Positions 1 to 9,341 are shown, counted from the stretch's first letter. The stretch: 43,723 nt of DNA from an uncultured Clostridia bacterium (GCA_947625165.1 CANQNH010000003.1:1-43723); one strand, 5' to 3'. Notes: generated by a model from the letters alone, not told the origin. Made by a program: numbers and translations.

Positions 1-2169
1 AACTTTTGTGTTGTCGCTTATGTATTTATAAGGCATCGCCGTTGAAAGCAAAGCTTCACCATTGATGACAAAATCGGATTGCTCTGTTCCCAAAAGTTGA
101 ACTCCCTTTGGCAACAAACTTTCTTTATAGGTGCTGTCAATGATGTTTCCAGCGGCATTTCTTGCCTGCACCAACTCGCCAGAGTTGTTGACAAGCAAAC
201 GATAGTCACCTTCCATAAAGTCGGCAAGCGAATATTCCTGCCTTGATGCAGGAATGTGATAGAAGAACCCTGCACCCGATGAGGCCGTGCCGCCGCGAAC
301 AAAGGTCTCATACCCCGTCGATTGAACTGCACCATCAAGAGTGATGTCACCATTGGAGGTGGTGTTAAGGCCTGTGAAAGCAAACAGAGTTCCACTTTCT
401 TTAACCCCGACCGAACTTATGTCCAGTCCAGAAGCATCCGCACAGTTGATGATGTATGTGTTCCCATTTGTTGCGCCAACAAGAGCACCCGGCTTGACAC
501 CGGATGAATAGTTAAGTTTGCGATATTCGCCAACGGTCAAATTTTTGATGACGGCATTGGTCACCTTGCCAAAAAGTCCAACATAGATGAAACTTTCTTG
601 CAACGAGCAGGAAATGTTCTTCACAGTGTGTCCATTTCCATCAAAAACGCCATTGAAACCTTGATACGATTTTGAAATTCCAATTGGTTGCCAAGTTTTT
701 CCGGTCAGGTCAATATCGCTTGTCAGCATGTAATATTGCCCCGGTGTTTGATTGGAAGAGTTATATTTTTTTGCCACAAAAGCAAGTTCTTCCGCCGTGT
801 TGACCAAATATGGAGAGGTGGCAGTTCCAGAGCCTTGAAGGGAGGAAACATATCCACTCCAAGTGTTGTCAAAACTCAAAGTTTCAAGTTCCACAAGAAA
901 AGCAAACCCTTTGTTGAAACCGGTTTTAACATTCCAAGTGCTTGTTTGACCGATTTCCCAATACAAACTCTCCTCTTCGAGAGGATTTGCTTGGTCAAAC
1001 CAGAAATCGTGGTTGATGTAAAATTCCGGCGTTTTTGCCAACATTGGCAGATTTCGTTCATAAGAGTTCTCACTTTCAGTGTCATAGCCAATCACTGCTT
1101 GGGAAAGGTCAATCGAAGCACCCTGCGTGCCAACAACCTTGCCAGGTTTGGTTGTTCCGCTGATTTGTCCCGCAGAAAAGCAGAAAGAAAGCATTTGGTT
1201 GCTTTTTGTTTGTTTTCCGATGATGCCACCGCAATCTCCGCCGTCAAGACCAGCGTTGATGTTTCCACCATTAAAGCATTCAGTCAATGTCAGTTGCCCA
1301 GCCAAAGTTCCGATAAGTCCACCAATGTCTGCAACACTTGATGCGGACAGGTTGCCGGTGTTGTACGCCTGACTTGTTGTGGATTTTACGCCAGTTTGAA
1401 TTTGTCCAATCAGTCCTCCAACCGAGCCGCTTGCACTTGAAACAAGCCCCGTGTTGCCAACAGTGGTCAAATTAATTTCTCCAGTTGTGGCAATTCCAAC
1501 AATGCCGCCGCAAGAGCCCGTGCCATTTGAAATGTTGACGGTGGATTTGCTGGTTGAAATGTTCACAATGCCGCTTGTGCTTCCAACAAGTCCGCCAATA
1601 TTTGCTCCTGACGAGATGTTTCCAGAAACTGAACATCTTTCAATTTCGCCGCCCGAGAAACTTCCAGCAATTCCGCCGACATTGTTGCCAGACGAAATGT
1701 CAATATTCTTAAGATGAAGATTTTCAATTTTTCCACCTGAAATTTTTCCAAAGAAACCAACATCACCAGAGGAAGAAGAGATTTTGATGTTGTAAATTGA
1801 GTGTCCATTTCCGTCAAATGTCCCTTGGAAAGAGCCTGTGGAGGAAGACGGCGTGATTGGAGCCCATTCAATCCCAGCAAGGTCAACATCTGTTTCCAGA
1901 ATGATTGTTGAGCCAGAATAGGACACATAACTGCCAGATGACCCACGCACCTGCTGAGCAAAGTATGCAAGCCCTCCTGCAGATTGTATGTAATATGTGT
2001 TTGCAACGCCCGCCGAAACAAAGCCACTCTCGTCTGCCTTGCCATCCCAAACGTCTGCTGTTCCACCATCAGCGGAAACAACACCACCCAAGTTCAAGTC
2101 AAGATTGAGAAAAACCCCGCAAAAAGCGAGTGCAAAAACCAAAAACAAAAAGAATGATTTTTTCTTCAT
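1..2169 (-). CDS. Secreted GLUG-repeat surface protein, partial (3' end beyond left edge)
   Basis: Translating from the ATG at 2169 gives 723 codons without a stop, running off the left edge, so this is a 5' fragment of a larger gene. The ATG follows a GGAGAGGAAGG ribosome binding site. The N-terminus is a basic, hydrophobic signal peptide (about residues 1-33, ending VVSA) with no convincing lipobox, so signal peptidase I release is likely. Around residues 60-130 is an 'SAGGLAYFAQQV ... DVDLAGIEW-P ... F-GTFDGNGHSIYNI' module. It is followed by 'VGGIAG', 'IGGLVG' and 'GGIIGK' repeats typical of GLUG beta-helix proteins. A second module near residues 430-520 repeats the plan ('TAEELAFVAKKY', 'DIDLTGKTWQPIG', 'FDGNGHTV'). 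This architecture is known from Firmicutes surface adhesins; the ligand is unknown. The tail of the giant gene at 12442-23973 has a related module. Whether there is a cell-wall anchor cannot be seen. Confidence 0.88.
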   Translation of the reverse strand, partial: MKKKSFFLFLVFALAFCGVFLNLDLNLGGVVSADGGTADVWDGKADESGFVSAGVANTYYIQSAGGLAYFAQQVRGSSGSYVSYSGSTIILETDVDLAGIEWAPITPSSSTGSFQGTFDGNGHSIYNIKISSSSGDVGFFGKISGGKIENLHLKNIDISSGNNVGGIAGSFSGGEIERCSVSGNISSGANIGGLVGSTSGIVNISTSKSTVNISNGTGSCGGIVGIATTGEINLTTVGNTGLVSSASGSVGGLIGQIQTGVKSTTSQAYNTGNLSASSVADIGGLIGTLAGQLTLTECFNGGNINAGLDGGDCGGIIGKQTKSNQMLSFCFSAGQISGTTKPGKVVGTQGASIDLSQAVIGYDTESENSYERNLPMLAKTPEFYINHDFWFDQANPLEEESLYWEIGQTSTWNVKTGFNKGFAFLVELETLSFDNTWSGYVSSLQGSGTATSPYLVNTAEELAFVAKKYNSSNQTPGQYYMLTSDIDLTGKTWQPIGISKSYQGFNGVFDGNGHTVKNISCSLQESFIYVGLFGKVTNAVIKNLTVGEYRKLNYSSGVKPGALVGATNGNTYIINCADASGLDISSVGVKESGTLFAFTGLNTTSNGDITLDGAVQSTGYETFVRGGTASSGAGFFYHIPASRQEYSLADFMEGDYRLLVNNSGELVQARNAAGNIIDSTYKESLLPKGVQLLGTEQSDFVINGEALLSTAMPYKYISDNTKV

Positions 2170-2218
2170 ACCTTCCTCTCCAAACTTTCAGGACACCCCC
2201 GAAAAAATGTTCAAACAA

Positions 2219-2247
2219 AGTATAGCATTTTTTGGAGCCAGACGCAA
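2219..2247 (-). promoter_or_regulatory. Putative SigA promoter of the GLUG protein gene
   Basis: Reading the minus strand, TTGCGT (2242-2247) is followed after 17 bases by TATACT (2219-2224). This predicts a start of transcription near 2212 and a leader of about 43 bases before the ATG at 2169. The -35 is weak and the -10 is good. Confidence 0.5.
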
Positions 2248-2789
2248 ACAAAAGTGGGCAAATTATAAAAATATTATATATATAGCAACAAAAAATAACC
2301 GCAAATTTCAAATATTTTTTCGCCCGTAAATATATGTGATTAAGGCGCTTGAAAATTTTTGAAAATTCAAAAAAATAAAGACAAGAGCAAAAAATTTGTT
2401 TTTTTTCAGTTTTTTTCAGTTTTTCCAGTGTTTTTTTTATAATTTTTTGTATTTTTTCCATTTTTTCACAATTCTTTATGCCCCTCACTCAACCCCATTT
2501 TTCCACTTTTCCCTATTCCAAAAATTTGTCAAATCCCAGCCCACCAAGTCGCAGCCAAAAGCAAAACAAAAAAACAAGCCCAAATTCTTGAAGATTTGAA
2601 AAAATTTTCAGACACTCCTCCCAGAAACAAGTTTCACAGCAAATCGATTGCAGAATTTTTTGATGTTTTAGGTGGAAAAAATTTTTATTTTTTTATTTTG
2701 CAAAAAAAAGGAAAAACAACAAAAAAACACAAAAAATTCAATTTTTTGCGTTTTTTTAACCATTTTTTGCTGTTTTTTTGAGATTTTTG
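2248..2789. other. AT-rich intergenic region without a recognisable gene
   Basis: No ribosome binding site plus start codon with plausible coding was found here on either strand. The plus strand is strongly T-rich, with repeated CAG followed by T7 around 2395-2430, so translations are Phe/Lys low-complexity strings. A weak A/T hairpin around 2726-2745 on the minus strand could end the trpS transcript, but it has no GC stem. Confidence 0.5.
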
Positions 2790-3848
2790 CTATTTTTTCA
2801 AAAATTTATAATAATCCAATCCCATCGCATCTTTCATATTTTTCAGTGTTTTTGCAGCAACTTCGCTTGCTTTTTTTGAGTTCTCAAAAAGCATTTCATA
2901 GATTGCATCAATGTTTTTTTCAAGTTCTTTTCGTTTTTGTCTGATTGGCTCAAGCAGTTCTTGCAAGATGTTGTTCAAAAACAATTTGATTTTCACATCG
3001 CCAAGCCCACCTTTGCGATAATGTGCTTTCAGTTCTTCCAAATTGGCATATTCAGGCAAATATCTCCCAAAATGCTCATCTTTGCAAAAAGCGTCAAGAT
3101 ATTCAAACACAACATTCCCCTCAACTTTTCCTGGGTCGGTCACTTTGATGTGATTTGGATCGGTGTATGCACTCATAACTTTTTGCTTGACAACTTCCGG
3201 TTCATCCTTCAAAAAGATGCAATTTCCAAGACTTTTGCTCATTTTTGCAGCCCCATCAAGCCCCACAAGCCTGCCACACACCTTTTTCTCTGGCAAAAGC
3301 GCATTTGGTGCTGCAAAAACCTCTTTGCCATATGTGCTGTGGAATGTGCGCAAGATTTCACGCGTTTGCTCAATCATTGGCAGTTGGTCCTCACCCACAG
3401 GAACTATTGTTGTTCCAAAAGCCAAAATGTCGGCAGCCTGACTGATTGGATAACACAAAAAACCGACAGGAATTGAGGCGTTGAAACCTCGCAATTTCAG
3501 TTCGTCCTTGACTGTTGGATTTCTGTTCAACCTGGCAACTGTGACAAGGTTCATAAAATACATCGTCATCTCGGCAAGTTCAGGCACTTGCGACTGAATG
3601 AAAATGTCAACTTTGTTTGGGTCGATGCCGGCAGAGAGATAGTCAATTGCAACTTGAACAATGTTGTTCTTCACTTTGTCAACATTGTCAGCATTGTCAG
3701 TCAGTGCTTGCGTGTCGGCAATCATAATATAAAATTTTTCATAGCCGCCTTCTTCTTGCAATTTCAGTCTGTTTGCAACAGAGCCGACATAATGACCAAG
3801 ATGCAAATTCCCTGTTGGGCGGTCACCCGTCAAAATTATTTTTTTCAT
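2790..3848 (-). CDS. trpS: Tryptophan--tRNA ligase
   Basis: Class I aminoacyl-tRNA synthetase that charges tRNA-Trp with tryptophan using ATP, in the cytosol. The 352-residue protein begins 'MKKIILTGDRPTGNLHLGH', which contains the HIGH-type motif at residues 13-19, and has KMSKS at residues 202-206 ('AAKMSKSLGN'). The ILTGDRPTG opening is typical of the TrpRS subgroup common in Firmicutes, and the length is normal. I chose the ATG at 3848 because GGAG sits 6 bases upstream. The reading frame stays open to 4004, but that extension is low-complexity Lys/Ile/Phe and lacks homology. gltX lies 159 bases upstream on the same strand. No T-box leader ('AGGGTGG' type element) is visible, so tRNA-sensing attenuation is not indicated. 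Confidence 0.96.
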   Translation of the reverse strand: MKKIILTGDRPTGNLHLGHYVGSVANRLKLQEEGGYEKFYIMIADTQALTDNADNVDKVKNNIVQVAIDYLSAGIDPNKVDIFIQSQVPELAEMTMYFMNLVTVARLNRNPTVKDELKLRGFNASIPVGFLCYPISQAADILAFGTTIVPVGEDQLPMIEQTREILRTFHSTYGKEVFAAPNALLPEKKVCGRLVGLDGAAKMSKSLGNCIFLKDEPEVVKQKVMSAYTDPNHIKVTDPGKVEGNVVFEYLDAFCKDEHFGRYLPEYANLEELKAHYRKGGLGDVKIKLFLNNILQELLEPIRQKRKELEKNIDAIYEMLFENSKKASEVAAKTLKNMKDAMGLDYYKFLKK

Positions 3849-4007
3849 AGAATTCTCCGAATGGAAAAATATCTCAAAATTTTCAAAAAAATGCAAAAAA
3901 ATTGTTTTTTTTATTATTTTTTTTGATTTTTTTGTTAATTTTATCAAATTTTTTTCAGCAATTTTTGTTTTCTTGCTTTTTTTGAAATTGATTATATTTT
4001 TCAAAAA

Positions 4008-5639
4008 TCAAACTATTGCACAAATTCTGCGCAGAACTTCCTTTTCTCCAAGGATTGTCATAATTTCATAAAGGTCTGGAGAGTTTTTGCGCCCCGTTAT
4101 CGCAACGCGGATATATTCGCACACTTTCGCAACATTGCCCAGATATTTTTCTGGGTTCTTCTTGAAATCCGCATTGTCTGTGGCATAGCCAAGTTCGCCC
4201 GCCATCTTCTTAACGTTGTCAAACCACGCGTCTTTTGTGTCCAAAACCAAATATTCTTTATATGCCCTCAAAACCTTTTCAAAATTTTTGCGTTCACTTT
4301 CTTCAATCTCAAAGGTTTTTGGTGCGCCAAACATATAGTCAAAAAGTTCAAAAAACATACTCCACTTAAAGATATCCTTTCGCGGCTTTGGCTTTTCGCG
4401 GTCAATGTTGAGGACTTTCATCACATAATCTTTCTGCTTTTCAAGATACTCAACATTCTCAAGGGAATATCCTTTCGCCCAATGAAGAAGATAGTCATAA
4501 CACTGCTGCGCTGTGAGTTTTGAAATGGCATCTTTTGAGATGTCGTTCAGTTTGTTGAAATCAAAAATTGGTGTGACCGTGGTGATTTTGAAGCCATCAA
4601 ACGCAAATTCTCTGAAATCCGCGTTTGGATTTTTCTTCCTCCAAATTTCAAAATTGGAATTGATAAGGTTGAGAAGATATTCCACAACGGCGGTTTTGTC
4701 ATAGCCCTCTTTTTCAAAGAAACGCATATCCATTTCTGGATCTTTGCGCTTTGAAAGTTTTCTGCGATTGCCTTTTTCGTTGAATTTGTATATGAGCGGA
4801 GTGTGAATATACTTTGGCTGTTTGAAGCCAAGCGCCTCAAAAATTTCGGCGTGAAGAGGATATGACGGCAACCACTCTTCCCCCCTCACAACAACCGTTG
4901 TGCCCATCAGAGTGTCGTCAATTGGGTGCGCAAAATGATAGGTTGGCAAGCCGTCAGTTTTAAGAAGAATTGCGTCCTTGCTGTTTTGCAAAATCTCAAT
5001 TTCTCCTCTGCTTCCATCTTGAAATTTGATTTTCTTCTTGCCGTCACCACTCGACTTTATTCTTATCGCAAATTTTTTGCCATCTTTCAAATTTTGTTCA
5101 ACTTGCTCATAGGTCAAATTTCGGCAAGGATCTTTCTCTTCCAAAACGCCCTGCGCAAAATTCTTTTCTCGTTTCTGTTTGACATCGTCAAGTCCATCCG
5201 TTTTCTTGCAAAAACAAGGAAAAGCCTTGCCCTCTGCCACAAGTTTTTTTGCATAAGCGCGATAGATTTCCTTTCTTTCGGTCTGATAGTATGGGCCATA
5301 ATCGCCAACAGTCACTCCGCCTTTGAGTTCATATTCGTCAGGTGTGAAGCCATAGCCGGTCAAAACATCCATAATGACAGCACTTGCGCCCAAAACTTCT
5401 CGTTTTTGGTCGGTGTCCTCAATTCTTAGATAGAACACCCCGCCGCTTTGCTTGGCAATGCTATAGTCAATCAACACCTGAAAAAAACCTCCAAGATGCA
5501 TAAAGCCGGTTGGGCTTGGCGCAAACCTTGTCACCTGCGCACCGGCAGCAAGTTTTCTTTTGGGATATTTTTTCTCAATTTCTTCAACCGTCAACTTCAC
5601 ATCCGGAAAAAGTAAATCCGCCAATTTTTTGTTATCCAT
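4008..5639 (-). CDS. gltX: Glutamate--tRNA ligase
   Basis: Class I synthetase that attaches glutamate to tRNA-Glu, supplying protein synthesis (and, where GlnRS is missing, Glu-tRNA-Gln for transamidation). The 543-residue protein has the GluRS HIGH-type motif 'PSPTGFMHLGG' at 41-51, the 'YLRIEDTDQKR' segment at 70-80, 'RGEEWLPSYPLH' around 252-263 and KLSKR at 294-298. The C-terminal third is the expected anticodon-binding helical region. The start at 5639 is supported by AAGGAG just upstream. An in-frame ATG at 5711 would add a Lys/Gln-rich tail without homology. It lies 113 bases after a lipoprotein gene and 159 bases before trpS, so co-transcription of the two synthetases is plausible but not shown. 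Confidence 0.96.
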   Translation of the reverse strand: MDNKKLADLLFPDVKLTVEEIEKKYPKRKLAAGAQVTRFAPSPTGFMHLGGFFQVLIDYSIAKQSGGVFYLRIEDTDQKREVLGASAVIMDVLTGYGFTPDEYELKGGVTVGDYGPYYQTERKEIYRAYAKKLVAEGKAFPCFCKKTDGLDDVKQKREKNFAQGVLEEKDPCRNLTYEQVEQNLKDGKKFAIRIKSSGDGKKKIKFQDGSRGEIEILQNSKDAILLKTDGLPTYHFAHPIDDTLMGTTVVVRGEEWLPSYPLHAEIFEALGFKQPKYIHTPLIYKFNEKGNRRKLSKRKDPEMDMRFFEKEGYDKTAVVEYLLNLINSNFEIWRKKNPNADFREFAFDGFKITTVTPIFDFNKLNDISKDAISKLTAQQCYDYLLHWAKGYSLENVEYLEKQKDYVMKVLNIDREKPKPRKDIFKWSMFFELFDYMFGAPKTFEIEESERKNFEKVLRAYKEYLVLDTKDAWFDNVKKMAGELGYATDNADFKKNPEKYLGNVAKVCEYIRVAITGRKNSPDLYEIMTILGEKEVLRRICAIV

Positions 5640-5752
5640 TTTTTCTCCTTGTTTCACAAATTTTTGAGTTTTTTGCGAAAAAATTGGTTTTTTTTGCCAA
5701 TTTTTCATCATTTTTTACTTCTTTTTTGAGTTTTTTTGATTTTCTTCGCTTT

Positions 5753-6856
5753 TTACACACAAATTATGCCTTGAACATAATTAAGAAATCCAATCGCCGT
5801 GCAAGACAAAAATTGTGTGCATTTTTCGATGTAAATCTCCACAAATTTGTTGGCTTTCTTATATTCCTCAAGCACACCTTTATATTTGACATCCCAATTT
5901 TTGAAGTTGATGCCTCTCACCGATTTGATATAATCTTGTTGTTCGACTGCGAAATCTTTTGCTTGAGCAATCAGATCTTCAAGTTTATTACTTGCCTTGC
6001 ACTCTTTTGCAAGTAAGGTGTTTTTAATGTTGTTGTTGAAAAGATTTTTTGCCAAATCCAACAACTTGTTTCCCTCTGTTTTGGCATCTGCAAGAACGGG
6101 ATCCCAATTCATTTCATCGTGCACTTGAACGTAAGTCAATTCGGTGTATATCGGCAGCACTCTGACACGCAAATAGTCCCTGATGATTTCACTGTCTGTC
6201 TTTGTTCCACTTTTTGCCAAAGTGTCCAATATGCTGGATTTTTCAAGCACATTTGCCATTGAATTTGCCAAATTCACACATTTCTCGATGAGCGTCCCAT
6301 AAGATTTTTTGAAAAGTCTGACAATCTCTTTTGCATCAATGCTGTCGGTGTTGCCCGGATGATACACAAAATGGTCAACCAACTCTCGCCTTTCAGAAAC
6401 AAATTGTGGAATATATGAAATGACCGCTTTTATTTTTGCGTCAACATCGTTGATTGCTGATTTTGTTGCTGCATTAAGATTTGTTGGCAATGCCAAGATT
6501 GATGTTCGAGCCTGTCCGTCAATAAAGTCGTTTGCAATCGCCAGAATATAGTTGTATTTCGTTTCAAGTTCTCCATAAAATGCATCGGAAGCATCGTTTT
6601 TCACCGCAGTATCAACCGAAGTGCCATATGCGAGCTTATATTTTGTCGAAAAATTTGGGCTGACCTTTTCAAGCGGAGCGTTGCTGAAAACATCATTGCC
6701 CGAAGTGGAATATTTTTCATATGTCTGATCAAGGTCTTCAAAAGTTTCGGCAAGCGCCTTGATTGAAACATCTCCGCATCCCGAAAGCCCCACAAGAGAA
6801 AAAGCACAAATCACCAAAACGAAAACCAAAAGCAGCGATTTTATTTTTGTCTTCAT
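5753..6856 (-). CDS. Predicted lipoprotein of unknown function (dnaB operon)
   Basis: A 367-residue protein with a lipoprotein signal peptide: a basic start, a hydrophobic stretch, then lipobox L-S-G-C with the lipidated Cys at residue 27. It should therefore sit on the outer face of the membrane. The mature part reads as mostly helical and charged, without recognisable motifs; I do not recognise the family. The start at 6856 follows a strong AAGGAGGG site. It lies 13 bases after the preceding exported protein gene, and its ribosome binding site is in that gap, so the two are almost surely co-expressed and may act together. No enzyme motif was seen. Confidence 0.85.
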   Translation of the reverse strand: MKTKIKSLLLVFVLVICAFSLVGLSGCGDVSIKALAETFEDLDQTYEKYSTSGNDVFSNAPLEKVSPNFSTKYKLAYGTSVDTAVKNDASDAFYGELETKYNYILAIANDFIDGQARTSILALPTNLNAATKSAINDVDAKIKAVISYIPQFVSERRELVDHFVYHPGNTDSIDAKEIVRLFKKSYGTLIEKCVNLANSMANVLEKSSILDTLAKSGTKTDSEIIRDYLRVRVLPIYTELTYVQVHDEMNWDPVLADAKTEGNKLLDLAKNLFNNNIKNTLLAKECKASNKLEDLIAQAKDFAVEQQDYIKSVRGINFKNWDVKYKGVLEEYKKANKFVEIYIEKCTQFLSCTAIGFLNYVQGIICV

Positions 6857-6869
6857 AAGTCAACCCTCC

Positions 6870-7682
6870 TTACGCCAATGTTCCACTCAGGAACTGTTGA
6901 TATTCTTGTGAGGTTTTTCCGTTTTCGCCCAAAGAAATGATTTTTTCAATCTTGGCTTTCAAAGTATCGTTGTAATTATATCTAATGATTTTTTTCTCGC
7001 CTTCCACCGACATATAAGATTGGGCAAGTTTGTTCAACTGTGCACCCCCTGTGGTTTTGTCCGCACTTTTAACATCTTTGAGCGCATCTTGAACCGCCAT
7101 AAACAAAACTTTTGCGAAATCATTGTTAAGCAGTTTTGACACAACACAAGTTTGATAAATCTCACACAAATAATAAAGTGCATCGGCGGTCTGGTTCATC
7201 ATTTTCTGAACATCACCACAACGCTCGTTCCAAGTTGAAGCCTGCCAATAGTGACTTGAGCCAGCGCCTTCCATCGTGTCGTTGATGAAAGTTTGAAGCT
7301 GTGTTGCCAATTTTCCAGCCGAACTGAAATTGTCTTGCACTTTTTTGCGATTGTCGCGATAAGTTTTGGTGTATTGCGTGAAAACAATTTGTCTGCGGAA
7401 AAACTGCCCCACAGTCTCGGCTGCCTCGAAAAAGGTTTGATAGTCCTCAATTTTGTCTTTCTCAGACGCAAGTTCGGTCTTTGTCGCCATATCTTTGAGA
7501 TAGGCATCCATCTCTGTGTTTGCAGTGTTTTTTGCACTGAGATAGCCAGTGTCTGTGACATTTGCAACAAACTGCGCAAGTTCGGCAGTGTTCCGTCCAG
7601 CAAACAAACTGAAAAACACATATCCCAGCGCCGCCCCAACAAGCACAAGAGCAATGACAACCCAAACGACTTTTTTCTTCAT
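6870..7682 (-). CDS. Membrane-anchored exported protein of unknown function
   Basis: A 270-residue protein with one N-terminal membrane helix (about residues 4-27, 'VVWVVIALVLVGAALGYVFF') after a Lys-rich start. There is no lipobox, so it is probably an uncleaved signal anchor with the rest outside the cell. The ectodomain is predicted helical, polar and without known motifs. Its ATG overlaps the dnaB stop (ATGA, 7679-7682) and is preceded by AAGGAGG inside the end of dnaB, so translation is coupled to dnaB. The next gene starts 13 bases downstream and also encodes an exported helical protein, suggesting a pair. Family not recognised. Confidence 0.85.
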   Translation of the reverse strand: MKKKVVWVVIALVLVGAALGYVFFSLFAGRNTAELAQFVANVTDTGYLSAKNTANTEMDAYLKDMATKTELASEKDKIEDYQTFFEAAETVGQFFRRQIVFTQYTKTYRDNRKKVQDNFSSAGKLATQLQTFINDTMEGAGSSHYWQASTWNERCGDVQKMMNQTADALYYLCEIYQTCVVSKLLNNDFAKVLFMAVQDALKDVKSADKTTGGAQLNKLAQSYMSVEGEKKIIRYNYNDTLKAKIEKIISLGENGKTSQEYQQFLSGTLA

Positions 7683-9061
7683 TCTTCCTCCTTTTGTTCA
7701 ACAACAATTTTCTCTTTCGGATTGAGATATGTTGTGTATTCTCCAACCCAACGGAGTTTGATTTCGCCCGTCTGACCATTTCTGTGTTTTGCGATGTTCA
7801 GATAGACAGTGCCCGGCTCGTCCTCCGGTTTGGCATCGTTATACTTTGCAGGATTATACAAAAACAAAACGATGTCCGCATCTTGCTCGATTGAGCCGGA
7901 CTCTCGAAGGTCGGCCATAATTGGTCGATGGTCTTCACGAAGGTCTGGCCCACGGTTGAGTTGCGCAAGCAGCAAAACCGGCACATTCAACTCTTTTGCC
8001 ATCTGCTTCAAGGTTTTTGTGATTTGAGTGACTTCCTGAGTTCTGCTTTCGGCACGTTTTTCCCGTTTGTCGTTGGCACTGTTCAGGTTCATCAGGGTCA
8101 AATAGTCAATCACAACCATATCAAGCCCTTCGGTGAGTTTCAGTTTTTGGCATTTGGTTCGGATTTCAAAAGGTGAAATGCCTGCGGATGGGTCGATGTA
8201 AATCCCTGAGCCCGACAATTTTTTCTCCGCCGTCCAAACTCGCTTCCACTCCTCGTTTGAGATGTTGCCATTCAAGATTTTTTTCAGTTCAACTTTCGAA
8301 ACTGACGAAAGCGACCTTGCCATAAGTTGTTCTCTGGACATTTCCAAAGAAAAAACCGCAATTTTCTTGTTCATATTCAGCGCTGCATTGACGGCAATAT
8401 TCATCGCAAACGAGGTTTTCCCCACGCCTGGTCTGGCGGCCAAAATGATGAGGTCGCTGTTTTGCAGTCCGTTTGTGATTTCGTCAAACTCGGCATAGCC
8501 GGTTGGGATGCCGCGCATCTTGCCTTGATTTTCGGCAAGATAGGAAATTTGTTTCAAAAGGTTTGCCATCGCGCCGCCCGGTCTTCCAACTTGTTCAAGG
8601 TCGGTTTTCATATCTTTTTGCGACAGATTGAAGATTTCTTTTTCGGCAAAGCGCAAAGCCTCTGTTCCGTCCTGACAATCAAAAGCGTTGTTGATCACCT
8701 TTTGAGATGTTGCAATCACCTTTCGTTTTATGGATGCTTCCTTAACATTGTCTTGATAGTGCTGATAGTTTGCTGCAGAAGGCACGCAGTTTGTCAGCAT
8801 TGTGATATAGTCAATTCCGCCAACAAGGTCCAACTTCTTTTCAATTTCAAGTTGATTGACAAGCGTCACAAAGTCAACTGGGATGCTTTTGACAAAAATC
8901 TCTTGCATACTTTTGTATATGTTTTTGTGCGCTTCGCTATAAAAATCCTCTGGCATAACATCGCTCAAAATCTCTCTTTGGCTTTCGTTGTCCAACAGGA
9001 TGCAGCCCAAAAGCGCTTGCTCGGATTCCAGGCTGTTTGGCAAAATTTTGTATTCTGACAT
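7679..9061 (-). CDS. dnaB: Replicative DNA helicase DnaB
   Basis: Hexameric 5'-3' helicase that unwinds the chromosome at the fork and binds primase. The 460-residue protein has the N-terminal DnaB domain ('LPNSLESEQALLGCILLD' near 7-24; 'PEDFYSEAHKNIY' near 37-49). The RecA-like motor has Walker A 'ARPGVGKTS' at 209-217, Walker B 'MVVIDYLTLMN' near 315-325, and 'LLLAQLNRG' followed by 'DLRESGSIEQDAD'. The 'KHRNGQTGEIKLRW' segment near the end matches the family's arginine-finger region. Start ATG 9061 follows GGGGAGGAC; an upstream in-frame TTG at 9094 lies inside the preceding gene and is less likely. Its partners are unusual: a small membrane protein upstream and two exported proteins downstream, rather than rplI. 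Confidence 0.97.
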   Translation of the reverse strand: MSEYKILPNSLESEQALLGCILLDNESQREILSDVMPEDFYSEAHKNIYKSMQEIFVKSIPVDFVTLVNQLEIEKKLDLVGGIDYITMLTNCVPSAANYQHYQDNVKEASIKRKVIATSQKVINNAFDCQDGTEALRFAEKEIFNLSQKDMKTDLEQVGRPGGAMANLLKQISYLAENQGKMRGIPTGYAEFDEITNGLQNSDLIILAARPGVGKTSFAMNIAVNAALNMNKKIAVFSLEMSREQLMARSLSSVSKVELKKILNGNISNEEWKRVWTAEKKLSGSGIYIDPSAGISPFEIRTKCQKLKLTEGLDMVVIDYLTLMNLNSANDKREKRAESRTQEVTQITKTLKQMAKELNVPVLLLAQLNRGPDLREDHRPIMADLRESGSIEQDADIVLFLYNPAKYNDAKPEDEPGTVYLNIAKHRNGQTGEIKLRWVGEYTTYLNPKEKIVVEQKEEE

Positions 9062-9083
9062 CGTTTGTCCTCCCCTCGTCCCG

Positions 9084-9335
9084 TCACTCTGCAAACGGGT
9101 CTTTTTTCTTTTTCAGGCGTTCTTTTTTCTTGTTGTCAATTTTTGAGAAAACCCAAAGATAGAAAAAATATAAAATCAAAAGCATCACCACAAGCACCAA
9201 TATGTTTGCCCACATCGGCACTTTTGCCCAAATCAGCAAAACTGCAACAACAAGTGATGGCACCAAAACAATAAGCAAAAAAAGCCCAATTCTTTTGATT
9301 TGTCTTTTCAGTTCCTGCTTTTCCGTGCTTTTCAT
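9084..9335 (-). CDS. Small two-helix membrane protein, first gene of the dnaB operon
   Basis: An 83-residue protein with a charged Lys/Glu-rich N-terminus, two hydrophobic helices (about 17-37 and 43-63), and a very basic C-terminus ending in a Lys/Arg cluster. Both ends should face the cytosol. I do not recognise the family. It ends 22 bases before dnaB. No ribosome binding site precedes its ATG; instead an extended -10 TATACT ends only 6 bases upstream, which predicts a leaderless message (see promoter). The next in-frame Met is inside the second helix, so the ATG at 9335 is the only sensible start. Confidence 0.75.
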   Translation of the reverse strand: MKSTEKQELKRQIKRIGLFLLIVLVPSLVVAVLLIWAKVPMWANILVLVVMLLILYFFYLWVFSKIDNKKKERLKKKKDPFAE

Positions 9336-9341
9336 AACGAT

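Noticed and set aside
688-1341. 217-codon plus-strand frame and others at the left end
   Set aside because: They are shadows of the 723-codon minus-strand frame, which has GLUG motifs, signal peptide and ribosome binding site.
2396-2944. Phe/Lys-rich plus-strand frames in the 2170-2789 gap
   Set aside because: Low-complexity translation of T runs without ribosome binding sites; the last one also overlaps trpS.
3849-4004. 52-residue N-terminal extension of TrpRS
   Set aside because: Low-complexity Lys/Ile/Phe; a good ribosome binding site lies directly before the internal ATG at 3848.
4881-4886. Run of six C (G6 on the coding strand) in gltX as a phase-variation tract
   Set aside because: Short, inside an essential housekeeping gene, and explained by Arg-Gly codons.
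3849-5752. T-box leader for trpS or gltX
   Set aside because: No specifier-loop structure or conserved antiterminator sequence found upstream of either gene.
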